The position numbers and the translations under genes were made by a program. A DNA stretch of 64,000 bases from the NCBI GenBank assembly GCA_035715725.1, contig DASTKT010000048.1:1-64000 (forward strand), in the 5' to 3' direction. The DNA is from JADGGV01 sp035715725. GTDB lineage: Bacteria > Gemmatimonadota > Gemmatimonadetes > Longimicrobiales > RSA9. Positions within the stretch are counted from its first letter, which is position 1. Each line of letters starts with the position of its first letter. Positions 1 to 7,839 of this stretch are shown piece by piece. The notes under the pieces are model-generated. The model did no database searches. It saw nothing but the letters and a program-made list of their open reading frames with translations, and was not told the DNA's origin.

Positions 1-1
1 T

Positions 2-2476
2 CCCCGCCTGATCGAAGACGAGATGCGGGAGAGTTTCCTCGACTACTCCATGAGCGTGATCGTGCAGCGGGCGCTGCCGGACGTGCGCGACGGGCTCAAG
101 CCCGTGCACCGGCGCATCCTCTACTCGATGTACGAGCTCGGGCTCAGTCCGACGCGCCCCTACAAGAAGAGCGCGACGGTGGTGGGGGATGTGCTGGGCA
201 AGTACCACCCGCACGGGGACATGGCCGTCTACGAGGCGCTCGTGCGCATGGTGCAGGACTTCTCCTTGCGCTACCCGCTGGTGGACGGGCAGGGCAACTT
301 CGGCAGCATCGACGGGGACAACGCGGCGGCCTACCGCTACACGGAAGCGAAGCTGACGCGGCTCGCGATGGAGATGCTGGCCGACATCGACCGGGGCACG
401 GTCGATTTCTCGCCGAACTTCGATGACCGGCTGCAGGAGCCGGTGGTGCTGCCGGCCAAGCTGCCGAACCTGCTGATCAACGGCAGCTCCGGCATCGCCG
501 TCGGCATGGCCACCAACATCCCGCCCCACAACCTGCGGGAGGTGGCGGCGGCGGTGCGGCACCTGGTCGCGCACCCGGACTGCACGGTGGACGACCTGTT
601 CCGCTACCTGCCGGGGCCGGACTTCCCGACGGGCGGTTTCGTGCTGGGGATCGAGGGGATCCACCAGGCGTACCGCACCGGGCGGGGCCGGATCGTGATG
701 CGGGCGCGGGTGCAGAAGGAGACGAAGCGGGGCGGGAAGGAGCAGCTCGTGGTGACGGAGCTGCCGTACGGCGTCTCGAAGTCGAAGGTGATCGAGCAGA
801 TCGCGGAGCTGGTGCGGCTGCGGAAGACGGAGGACATCTCGGACCTGCGCGACGAGTCGGACCGGGACGGGATGCGCATCGTGATCGAGCTGAAGCGGGG
901 AGCGAAGCCTCAGCCGATCCTGAACACGCTCTACAAGCAGACGTACCTCCAGGCGACGTTCGGCGCGATCATGCTGGCGCTCGATCACGGCCGTCCGCGG
1001 GAGATGACGCTGAAGGAGATGCTGGAGCGGTACCGGGATCACCGTTTGGAGGTGATTCGGCGGCGGACGCGCTTCGAGCTCGAGAAGGCGAAGGAGGAGG
1101 CGCACATCATCGAGGGGCTGCTGATCGCCCTCGATCACATCGATGCCGTGATCTCGATCATCCGGAAGTCGAAGGACCGGGCAGACGCGTCGGCGAAGCT
1201 GCGCAAGCGGTTCGAGCTGTCGGAGGCGCAGGCGGATGCGATCCTGAACATGCGGCTGGCCAAGCTCACGTCGCTGGAGACGCAGGAGCTCCGGGACCAG
1301 CTCGAGGCGCTGCGCGCGCGGATCGCGGAGCTGGAGAAGATCCTGGAGAGCCCGAAGCGGCAGCTCGAGGTGCTGATCACCGAGCTGGACGAGGTCGTGG
1401 CGCAGTTCGGGGATGCGAGGCGCACGACGATCCTGAAGGGGGACGCCGAGCTGGCCATGGAGGACCTGGTCGCGCAGGAGGACGTGGTCATCACCATGAG
1501 CCACCAGGGCTACATCAAGCGCGTCCCGATGGACCTGTACCGCCGGCGGCTGACGCGCGGGAAGGCGTTGGCGGGGATGGACCGCTACGAGGACGATTTC
1601 CTGGAGCACGTCTTCGTGGCCAACACGCACGAGACGCTGGTGTTCTTCACCACGGAGGGGCAGGCGCTGGCGCTTCCGGTGCTGGAGGTGCCGGAGGCGG
1701 GGCGCGCCAGCCGCGGGAAGGCGTTCTACCAGTTGCTGAACCTGGACAAGGCCACGGAGATCGCGGCACTCGTCTCGGTGACCGAATTCTCGCCCGAGCG
1801 CTCGCTCCTCTTCCTCACGGCGGGCGGCACGGTGAAGCGGACGTCGCTCGACCAGTTCGCCAACATCCGGGGCGGCGGCATCGCGGCGATCAAGCTCCAG
1901 CCGCGGGACCGCCTCCTGGACGTGCAGCTCTCCGACGGGACGAACGACCTCGTGCTGGTCACCCGGAACGGCCGCGCGATCCGCTTCCCCGAGACTGAAG
2001 TGCCGGTCATGGGGCGGGTCACGCAGGGCGTTGCCGGGATCAAGATGAAGGATGGCGACCGAGTCGTCGGCATGGTGGTGGTACGCCGCGAGGCGTCGCT
2101 CTGCACGGTGACGACGCAGGGTTACGCCAAGCGCACGCCAGTCACCGACTACCCGGTCCAGCGGCGTGGCGGGATCGGCACGCTCACGCTCGAGGTCACG
2201 GAGAAGAGCGGCAAGCTGGTCGCGGCGAAGGAGCTGCTGGAAGGCGACGAGCTGATGATCATCACCGCCGGCGGCGGCGCGTCCCGCGTCGCGGCCGCGG
2301 ACATTCCCGAGCAGGGCCGGACCACGCAGGGGAAGCGTGTGATCACCCCGATCGAGGGGGACCGCGTCGTCGAGGTGGCCCGCGTCGCGAAGGAGCGGGA
2401 GGATGGCGCGGCGGGCGGCGGCGAGGAGGGCGAAGACGATCAGCTCGAGCTGATCGCGGCCGCAGGAGAGGAGTGA
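2..2476 (+). CDS. gyrA: DNA gyrase subunit A (5' end outside window)
   Basis: Type IIA topoisomerase subunit that breaks and rejoins DNA and, with GyrB, introduces negative supercoils. The frame is open from base 2 (PRLIEDEM before the first ATG at 23), so the true start lies upstream. Counting from the Met at 23, the breakage-reunion domain carries the catalytic Tyr in AYRYTEAKL (about residue 106). The C-terminal wrapping domain contains a GyrA-box-like QRRGGIG (bases about 2159-2179), which favours GyrA over ParC; the usual QRRGGKG/R has Ile here. The protein ends in an acidic tail (EEGEDDQLEL). In the quinolone-determining region the motif is HPHGDMAVYE, so the positions equivalent to E. 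coli Ser83 and Asp87 are Met and Glu. It converges on the minus-strand hydrolase gene. Confidence 0.96.
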   Translation, partial: PRLIEDEMRESFLDYSMSVIVQRALPDVRDGLKPVHRRILYSMYELGLSPTRPYKKSATVVGDVLGKYHPHGDMAVYEALVRMVQDFSLRYPLVDGQGNFGSIDGDNAAAYRYTEAKLTRLAMEMLADIDRGTVDFSPNFDDRLQEPVVLPAKLPNLLINGSSGIAVGMATNIPPHNLREVAAAVRHLVAHPDCTVDDLFRYLPGPDFPTGGFVLGIEGIHQAYRTGRGRIVMRARVQKETKRGGKEQLVVTELPYGVSKSKVIEQIAELVRLRKTEDISDLRDESDRDGMRIVIELKRGAKPQPILNTLYKQTYLQATFGAIMLALDHGRPREMTLKEMLERYRDHRLEVIRRRTRFELEKAKEEAHIIEGLLIALDHIDAVISIIRKSKDRADASAKLRKRFELSEAQADAILNMRLAKLTSLETQELRDQLEALRARIAELEKILESPKRQLEVLITELDEVVAQFGDARRTTILKGDAELAMEDLVAQEDVVITMSHQGYIKRVPMDLYRRRLTRGKALAGMDRYEDDFLEHVFVANTHETLVFFTTEGQALALPVLEVPEAGRASRGKAFYQLLNLDKATEIAALVSVTEFSPERSLLFLTAGGTVKRTSLDQFANIRGGGIAAIKLQPRDRLLDVQLSDGTNDLVLVTRNGRAIRFPETEVPVMGRVTQGVAGIKMKDGDRVVGMVVVRREASLCTVTTQGYAKRTPVTDYPVQRRGGIGTLTLEVTEKSGKLVAAKELLEGDELMIITAGGGASRVAAADIPEQGRTTQGKRVITPIEGDRVVEVARVAKEREDGAAGGGEEGEDDQLELIAAAGEE

Positions 2477-2479
2477 TCG

Positions 2480-2517
2480 AGCCGCCGGATGGCGGAGCCA
2501 CGCTCCGCCGCCCGGCT
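2480..2517. terminator. Hairpin between convergent gyrA and hydrolase genes
   Basis: A GGCGGAG / CTCCGCC stem (2491-2497 with 2503-2509) with a 5-nt loop is flanked by AGCCG / CGGCT (2480-2484 with 2513-2517). It sits just after the gyrA stop and overlaps the stop of the opposing gene. There is no T-tract, so a role in termination is inferred from position. Confidence 0.4.
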
Positions 2518-3292
2518 ACCCGCGCGGCGAGAGTCCGCGCAGAAAGGCGTGCAGCTCGCGGTTGAATTCCTCCGGCGCCTCCACGTTCGAGACATGGCCG
2601 ACACCGGGAATCACGCAAAGGCTCGCCGACGGCATGCCGTCGGCGAGCCTTTGCGCATCCGCGAACGGCACGATCCCGTCCTCGGAGCCGGCCACGACCA
2701 GTGCCGGCACCTCGATGGTGTGGAGGAGCGGCGTCGAGTCGGGGCGTTGGGCCATCCCTTCCAGCGCGGCGGCGACGCCCTCGGGCGACGCCGTGCGCAT
2801 GATCGCGCGTAGCCGCTCGACGAGCTCGGGCTTCTGGCGGCGCGCGGCCTCCGACAGCAGGCGCGGGATCATCGCCTCGACGAGCGCGCCGGTACCTTCG
2901 CGGCGCACCCGGTCGGCGTCTTCGAGCCGGCCCGCGCGAGCGGCCGGCGTGTCCGCGGTGGCACGAGTGTTCGCGAGCACCAGCGCCCGGACCCGGGCCG
3001 GATGCCGCCGCCACATCGCCAGCGCCACATAACCCCCCATCGAGAGTCCGCAGACCACGGCACGCCGCAGGCCCAGCTCCTCGATCAGCATCACGAGGCG
3101 CTGCGCCAGGAGGTCCATGGTGAGCGGCCCGGCGACATCCAGGCGGGAGGCGCCGAAGCCCGGCAGATCGGGCGCGATGAAGCGCCACCCGCCCGGCACG
3201 TCGCGGAGCTGATCGTCCCACAGCTCCGCGGAAAAAGGAAAGCCGTGCACCAGCAGCACGGCCTCCCCGCTCCCGTTCTCACGCCATTCCAT
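2516..3292 (-). CDS. Alpha/beta-fold hydrolase
   Basis: A 258-aa serine hydrolase of the alpha/beta-hydrolase superfamily; the substrate cannot be told from sequence. The oxyanion motif LLVHGFPF is at about residues 13-20. The nucleophile elbow GLSMGG places Ser84, and the likely acid and base are Asp205 (GSEDGIV) and His233 (GVGHVSN). Length and domain order are normal for 3-oxoadipate enol-lactonase/BioH-like enzymes. The ATG at 3292 lies 39 bp after the stop of the upstream MIP18-domain gene, so the two probably form a small operon. The gene contains an exact 42-bp DNA palindrome (2614-2655) coding for QRLADGMPSASLC, just before the catalytic His, yet the protein there looks normal for the family. 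Confidence 0.88.
   Translation of the reverse strand: MEWRENGSGEAVLLVHGFPFSAELWDDQLRDVPGGWRFIAPDLPGFGASRLDVAGPLTMDLLAQRLVMLIEELGLRRAVVCGLSMGGYVALAMWRRHPARVRALVLANTRATADTPAARAGRLEDADRVRREGTGALVEAMIPRLLSEAARRQKPELVERLRAIMRTASPEGVAAALEGMAQRPDSTPLLHTIEVPALVVAGSEDGIVPFADAQRLADGMPSASLCVIPGVGHVSNVEAPEEFNRELHAFLRGLSPRG
2614..2655. repeat. Perfect 42-bp palindrome inside a coding region
   Basis: The 21-base arm 2614-2634 (starting CGCAAAGGCTCGCC) is the exact reverse complement of 2635-2655, with no spacer; the centre is GGCATGCC. It lies wholly inside the hydrolase gene. The symmetry is read directly from the bases; its function or origin is unknown. Confidence 0.97.
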
Positions 3293-3331
3293 GTGTCGTG
3301 CGCTGGGTTCGCTCGGCCTCCGCGCGGGGGA

Positions 3332-3628
3332 TCAGATCCCCAGCGCCGAGCGGATGATGGGGTCGATGCGGTCGGGGGACCACGGCGGGTCGAAGGTGAG
3401 CTCGACCTCGGCCGTGTCGATCCCCTCCACCGCCTCCACCGCGGCCTTCGTCTCCTCGACGATCTGGTTGCCGGCGGGGCAGAACGGCGTCGTGAGCGAC
3501 ATTGTGACCCGGGCGTGCGAGTCCTGGATGTCGATGCCGTAGACGAGCCCGAGCACGACGATGTCGAGGTTCAGCTCGGGATCCTTCACCTTGCGCAGCG
3601 CCTTCCGCACGTCCTTCTCGCTGACCAT
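3332..3628 (-). CDS. MIP18/DUF59-family metal-sulfur cluster assembly protein
   Basis: A 98-aa single-domain protein of the MIP18 (DUF59, PaaD/SufT-like) family, members of which act in Fe-S protein maturation. Visible family features are the N-terminal KDPELNLDIVVLGLVYGIDI, the TTPFCPAGN segment with its conserved Cys at about residue 50, and the WSPDRI stretch near the end. The ATG at 3628 follows a GGAGG Shine-Dalgarno sequence (ACGGAGGAGCG). It is the first gene of a probable two-gene unit with the hydrolase. It lies far from the SUF operon at 31-37 kb, so a SufT-like role is plausible but not shown by context. Confidence 0.85.
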   Translation of the reverse strand: MVSEKDVRKALRKVKDPELNLDIVVLGLVYGIDIQDSHARVTMSLTTPFCPAGNQIVEETKAAVEAVEGIDTAEVELTFDPPWSPDRIDPIIRSALGI

Positions 3629-4011
3629 CGCTCCTCCGTTGCGGCCGGACCGCGCGCCCCATCCGGGCGCCGCGTCCGGATATCGGAATCTAGAGGTCGC
3701 CGTGGGGACCGAAAAGGCCACGGGCGGAGGGGCGCGGTGCGGGCACCGTAGGTCTCGTGATGCCCGGCGATGGCCGTGCCCAACGAGGTGCGGGTGGACG
3801 GCCGGCGATGGCGATCGCCGACTCCAACGCGACCCAGGCGGGGAGCGAGCCGGCCAAGCGAAACCTCTCGCCGTCGCACGAGAGCGGCTCGGCGTCCCGC
3901 TCGCCACGGGTGATAACGAGCCGTGCGCGGTCACCCACGCCGCGTGCGGCCGCGTTGACAGCGCCAGGGCGCGGGGGCTACGCTTGTCCGACCCCCGACG
4001 AGGATAGCCCG
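3629..4011. other. Divergent intergenic region (383 bp)
   Basis: Separates the minus-strand MIP18 gene from the plus-strand selenoprotein operon. The plus-strand promoter at 3955-3984 is the only clear element. A minus-strand open frame at about 3690-3938 has no good start and no recognisable domain; I do not call it. Confidence 0.6.
3955..3984 (+). promoter_or_regulatory. Sigma70-type promoter of the selW-pfkA operon
   Basis: A perfect -35 hexamer TTGACA (3955-3960) is followed after 18 bp by TACGCT (3979-3984), a TAnnnT -10 box. Transcription should begin near 3991, about 20 nt before the selenoprotein start codon. Confidence 0.72.
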
Positions 4012-4230
4012 ATGCGCGTGACGATCGTCTACTGCGGGATGTGAAACTACCTCCCCCGCGCCTCCAGGCTGGAGGAAAGCATCCGGGCGGAGTTCCCCGA
4101 CGCCGAGATCGAGCTGATCGAGTCGTCCGGCGGCGTGTTCGAGGTTTCCAAGGATGGTGAGTTGATCTACTCCAAGAAGCAGACGGGCCGGCACCCCACA
4201 TGGGACGAGATCCGCGGGAAGCTGGCGTGA
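4012..4230 (+). CDS. SelW-like selenoprotein (Rdx family), UGA read as selenocysteine
   Basis: A 72-residue thioredoxin-like redox protein of the SelT/SelW/SelH (Rdx) family. From the ATG at 4012 (preceded by GAGG) the frame reads MRVTIVYCGM, then TGA at 4042-4044, then NYLPRASRLEESIRAEFPDA and on to a TGA stop at 4228. Read through, the UGA falls exactly at the second redox position: Cys8-Gly9-Met10-Sec11, the family CxxU motif. The C-terminal half keeps the Rdx signature GGVFEVSKDGELIYSKK followed by TGRHP. A hairpin of the bacterial SECIS type starts 16 nt after the UGA. Conventional gene callers would stop at codon 10 and lose the gene. Its real stop overlaps the GTG of the next gene (GTGA), so pfkA is translationally coupled. 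The substrate is unknown; SelW proteins are thought to be thiol oxidoreductases. The genome must encode SelA, SelB, SelC and SelD elsewhere for this reading to hold. Confidence 0.93.
4061..4075 (+). promoter_or_regulatory. bSECIS-like hairpin for selenocysteine insertion
   Basis: CCTCCA (4061-4066) pairs with TGGAGG (4070-4075) around a GGC loop. The six-bp upper stem, G in the first two loop positions, and 22 nt between the UGA and the loop all fit the bacterial SECIS model, in which the element lies in the coding region just 3' of the UGA and binds SelB. Confidence 0.82.
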
Positions 4231-5324
4231 GCAGCCGGCCAATCCGACGGATCGCCATCAACACCGGCGGGGGGGACGCGCCGGGGCTGAACGCCGTCAT
4301 CCGCGCGGTCGTCCTCTCCGCAGCGCGCCGGGGCTGGGAAGTCTACGGCATCCGCAAGGGCTACGGCGGTCTACTCGGGGAGGACGTCATGGTGCCGCTC
4401 GGCCGCGATGCGGTCCGCGGCATCACCCACCTCGGCGGCACGATCCTCGGCACCACCAACCGCGGCAATCCGTTCGAGTGGCCCGTGGAACGGCCCGACG
4501 GCGGGCTCGCCGCGCTCGACCGCTCCGACGAGGTGGTCGAGGCGTTCCGCAACCATGGCCTCGATGCCCTGGTCGCCGTGGGCGGCGACGGGTCGCTCCA
4601 GATCGCGGGCCGGCTGATGCGGAAGGGGATCCCGGTCGTCGGCGTGCCCAAGACGATCGACAACGACCTCGCCGTGACGGAGGTGACGTTCGGCTTCCAG
4701 ACCGCCGTCCAGACGGCGACCGAGGCGCTGGATAAGCTGCACTCCACGGCGGAGAGCCACGAGCGTGTGTTCGTCGTGGAGGTGATGGGGCGCCATACCG
4801 GCTGGATCGCGCTGGAGGCGGGGATCAGCGGGACGTGCGACGTGATCCTCATCCCGGAGATCCCGTACCACCTGGACCGGATCTGCGAGAAGATCGACGA
4901 ACGCTACGCGGAGGGGCGCCGCTTCGCCATCGTCGTGGTGGCGGAAGGCGCCCGGCCTCGCGACGGTCAGGTCACGCTCGTCGAGCAGGCGCAGCCGGGA
5001 CACGCGGCCCGCTACGGCGGCGTCGCCGAGCGGCTCGCCCACGAGATCTACGAGCGGACCGGGCGGGAGACTCGCTCCCTCGTGCTCGGCCATCTCCAGC
5101 GGGGCGGCTCGCCGATCGCCTACGACCGCTACGTCGGCCTCCGCTTCGGGGGGGCGGCCGTCCGCCTGATCGAGGAGGGCCGCTTCGGTCAGATGGTGGC
5201 GCTCCAGAACGGCGAGGTGGTCGCGGTGCCCATCGAGAGCGCCATCGCCGAGATCAAGCGGGTCGACCCGAACGGCGACGCAGTCCGCACCGCCCGCGAC
5301 ATGGGCGTGTCGTTCGGCGATTGA
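4227..5324 (+). CDS. pfkA: 6-phosphofructokinase
   Basis: Phosphorylates fructose 6-phosphate in glycolysis; 365 aa from the GTG at 4227, which overlaps the stop of the selenoprotein gene by 4 nt. Family motifs seen: GGGDAPGLNAVIRA for nucleotide binding near residue 12, GGDGSL, PKTIDND with the catalytic Asp, MGRHTGW, and QRGGSP. The donor-determining positions are mixed: Gly in GGDG is typical of ATP enzymes, while Lys in PKTIDND (Gly in classic bacterial ATP-PFKs) is shared with PPi-PFKs and some longer ATP-PFKs. I favour ATP as donor because the Asp of PPi enzymes (GGDD) is absent. The next gene starts 2 nt after the stop. Confidence 0.93.
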   Translation: MSSRPIRRIAINTGGGDAPGLNAVIRAVVLSAARRGWEVYGIRKGYGGLLGEDVMVPLGRDAVRGITHLGGTILGTTNRGNPFEWPVERPDGGLAALDRSDEVVEAFRNHGLDALVAVGGDGSLQIAGRLMRKGIPVVGVPKTIDNDLAVTEVTFGFQTAVQTATEALDKLHSTAESHERVFVVEVMGRHTGWIALEAGISGTCDVILIPEIPYHLDRICEKIDERYAEGRRFAIVVVAEGARPRDGQVTLVEQAQPGHAARYGGVAERLAHEIYERTGRETRSLVLGHLQRGGSPIAYDRYVGLRFGGAAVRLIEEGRFGQMVALQNGEVVAVPIESAIAEIKRVDPNGDAVRTARDMGVSFGD

Positions 5325-5326
5325 CA

Positions 5327-7759
5327 ATGCCGGCTCCGTCCCGCGCCGCCCCGGCCCTCGCCCTGCTCGCCGCCCTCGTTCCGGCTGCCGCGCGGGCGCA
5401 GGCACCGCCTGCCTTCGACCTCTCCGTCCTCAACATCATGCGCGGCCCGGAGCTCGTCGGCGAACCGCCGCAGCAGGTGGCCTGGTCCGACGACGGGCGC
5501 TGGATCTTCTTCCGCTGGAAGCCGGGCGGTCGTCCGTGGTCGGAGGAGCCCGCGCTCTATCGCGCGCCGGCCGCCGGCGGCGCGCCCGAGCGTCTCTCCG
5601 ACGCCGCGGCCGACTCGCTCGGCATCCTCGCGCAGCCCGGCGACATCTCCGCCGATCGACGCTGGCGCGTCAGCGCGTTTCGAGGCGATCTGTATCGCAT
5701 CGACCGGCGCAGCCTCGCCGTGCTCCGGCTCACCGACACGCGCGCCACGGAGTCGGACCCGGTCTTCTCGGGCGACGGTCGAACCGTCTACTTCCTGCGT
5801 GGCGGCGAGGGGCCGGGCAACGTCTTCGCCCTCGGCCTGCGCGATGGTGGGCTGCGCCAGCTCACGGACCTCCGGGTCGGCTCCGCGCCCGACGAGAAGA
5901 AGCCGGAGGGCCAACGGAAGTACCTGGAGGAGGAGCAGAAGGAGCTGCTCGAGCACCTGCGCCTCCAGGCCGCCCGCAAGGCCCACGAGGACTCCCTGAA
6001 GAAGGCCCGCGAGGCGCGGGAGCCGAAGACGACGTACCTCGAGAAGGACGAGCGGGTGCTCGGCCTGGCCGTAGATCCGTCGGGTCGCTGGGCCGCCGTC
6101 GAGATCGGCAAGCCGGCCAAGGATGCCCGGAAGGCCATCGTGCCGGACTACGTCACGCTCTCCGGGTACACCGAGCCGAAGGAGGTCCGCACGAAGGTCG
6201 GCGACGCCGAGGAGGAGGGGCGGCTCGGTCTGGTGGACCTCGGCACGGGCGCCGTGACCTGGCTGGACCCGGCCGCCGACGCGCCCGCCGCCGACACGGC
6301 GGACCGGCCCCGGCACGGTCGCTTTGCGACCGCGCATTTTCTGGGGTGGACGCCGGCGCCGGACCCGGACGGGGCGGCGCGGCCGGCGCTCGGCCTCGTC
6401 GCCACCGTGTCCTACGATTACAAGGACCAGTGGCTGGGCGTGCTCGATCCCAAGACCGGTAAGGTGACTGTCGTCGCCCACGACCACGACGACGCCTGGA
6501 TCGGCGGGCCGTGCGAGACATGGGCGGAGCGCTGCGCCGGCTGGCTGCCGAACGGTCGCACGATCTGGTTCCTGAGCGAGCGGGACGGCTACTCGCACCT
6601 GTACCAGGTCGGCGCGGACGGACAGGGCCTCGCGCAGATCACCAGAGGAGCGTGGGAGGTCGTCCGCGCGGTCGTTTCTCCGGCCCGCGACCGCTTCTTC
6701 CTCACGACCAGCGAGGGCTCACCGTTCGAGCAGCACGTCTGGACGATGGCGCTGCGCGGCGGGCCGCGCACCCGCATCACGCCGGCCGGCGGACTGAGCG
6801 ACGCGACGGTCGCCCCCGACGGCAAACGCCTCGCCCTCGTCCGCTCGCTCGCGAATCGACCGCCGGAGCTCTTCCTCGCCGAGGCGCGAGCCGGAGCCCC
6901 GCTGCGGCAGGTGACGACGTCGCCCACGGCCGCCTGGCTGTCGTACCACTGGATCGAGCCGGAGATCGTGACGTTCAATGCGCGCGACGGCGTCGAGGTC
7001 CCCGCGCGCATCTACCGGCCGCGGGACGTCGGCGCCCGGCCCAATGGCGCCGGCGTCATCTTCGTCCATGGCGCCGGGTACCTCCACAACGTGACGCGCG
7101 GGTGGTCGACGTACTCCCGCGAGTACATGTTCCACCACCTCCTCGCCTCCCGTGGGTACACGGTGCTGGACGTGGACTACCGCGGCTCGGCGGGGTACGG
7201 CCGCGCCTGGCGCACCGCCATCTACCGTCACATGGGCGGGAAGGACCTCACCGACCAGCTCGACGGCCTCCGCTACCTCGGGGAGCACGAGGGCGTCGAC
7301 GTGAGCCGCGTCGGCATCTACGGCGGGTCATACGGGGGGTTCATCACGCTGATGGCGCTCTTCACCGAGCCGAAGGCGTTCGCCGCCGGTGCCGCGCTGC
7401 GGGCGGTGACGGACTGGGCGCACTACAACCACTGGTACACGCACCGCATCCTCAACCTGCCGCAGGGCGACACGCTCGCCTACCGCCAGTCCTCGCCGAT
7501 CTACTTCGCCGAGGGGCTCGAGCGGCCGCTATTGATCGCCCACGGGATGGTCGACACGAACGTCCACTTCCAGGACGTCGTGCGGCTCGCCCAGCGCCTG
7601 ATCGAGCTCCACAAGACCAACTGGGACATGGCGGTCTACCCGGTCGAGAGCCATGGCTTCATCGAGCCCGCCTCGTGGGCCGACGAGTATCGCCGGATCC
7701 TCGCGCTGTTCGACACCTACCTGCCCGGCACCGCCCGCTCCAAGGCCGACGGGAGCTAG
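5327..7759 (+). CDS. Secreted S9-family (prolyl oligopeptidase/DPP IV-like) peptidase
   Basis: An 810-aa exported serine peptidase. It has an N-terminal signal peptide (LALLAALVPAAARAQA), a beta-propeller region with WDxxP-like and SDDGRWIFFRW repeats, a charged helical insertion (about residues 185-245, rich in EEEQKELLEHLR), and a C-terminal alpha/beta-hydrolase domain. The triad is Ser668 (YGGSYGGF), Asp743 (HGMVDTNVH) and His776 (ESHGF). The ATG at 5327 lies 2 nt after the pfkA stop with no separate Shine-Dalgarno sequence, which suggests coupling. Probable role: periplasmic or outer-surface degradation of peptides. Dipeptidyl versus acylaminoacyl specificity cannot be decided. Confidence 0.92.
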   Translation: MPAPSRAAPALALLAALVPAAARAQAPPAFDLSVLNIMRGPELVGEPPQQVAWSDDGRWIFFRWKPGGRPWSEEPALYRAPAAGGAPERLSDAAADSLGILAQPGDISADRRWRVSAFRGDLYRIDRRSLAVLRLTDTRATESDPVFSGDGRTVYFLRGGEGPGNVFALGLRDGGLRQLTDLRVGSAPDEKKPEGQRKYLEEEQKELLEHLRLQAARKAHEDSLKKAREAREPKTTYLEKDERVLGLAVDPSGRWAAVEIGKPAKDARKAIVPDYVTLSGYTEPKEVRTKVGDAEEEGRLGLVDLGTGAVTWLDPAADAPAADTADRPRHGRFATAHFLGWTPAPDPDGAARPALGLVATVSYDYKDQWLGVLDPKTGKVTVVAHDHDDAWIGGPCETWAERCAGWLPNGRTIWFLSERDGYSHLYQVGADGQGLAQITRGAWEVVRAVVSPARDRFFLTTSEGSPFEQHVWTMALRGGPRTRITPAGGLSDATVAPDGKRLALVRSLANRPPELFLAEARAGAPLRQVTTSPTAAWLSYHWIEPEIVTFNARDGVEVPARIYRPRDVGARPNGAGVIFVHGAGYLHNVTRGWSTYSREYMFHHLLASRGYTVLDVDYRGSAGYGRAWRTAIYRHMGGKDLTDQLDGLRYLGEHEGVDVSRVGIYGGSYGGFITLMALFTEPKAFAAGAALRAVTDWAHYNHWYTHRILNLPQGDTLAYRQSSPIYFAEGLERPLLIAHGMVDTNVHFQDVVRLAQRLIELHKTNWDMAVYPVESHGFIEPASWADEYRRILALFDTYLPGTARSKADGS

Positions 7760-7786
7760 CCGGCAGCCGGGCAACCGCCAAGAGAA

Positions 7787-7815
7787 ACGCCCCGGAGGCT
7801 CTTCCTCCGGGGCGT
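7787..7815. terminator. Bidirectional terminator hairpin
   Basis: ACGCCCCGGAGG (7787-7798) pairs perfectly with CCTCCGGGGCGT (7804-7815) around a CTCTT loop, between the convergent S9 peptidase and transglycosylase genes. No U-tract follows. Confidence 0.72.
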
Positions 7816-7839
7816 ATCCCACTCACGCCTCGCTCGGCG

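Noticed and set aside
3690..3938. Possible 82-residue minus-strand protein upstream of the selW operon
   Set aside because: There is some non-random composition (CDGERFRLAGSLPAWVAL) but no ribosome binding site, no known domain, and it lies in the promoter gap.
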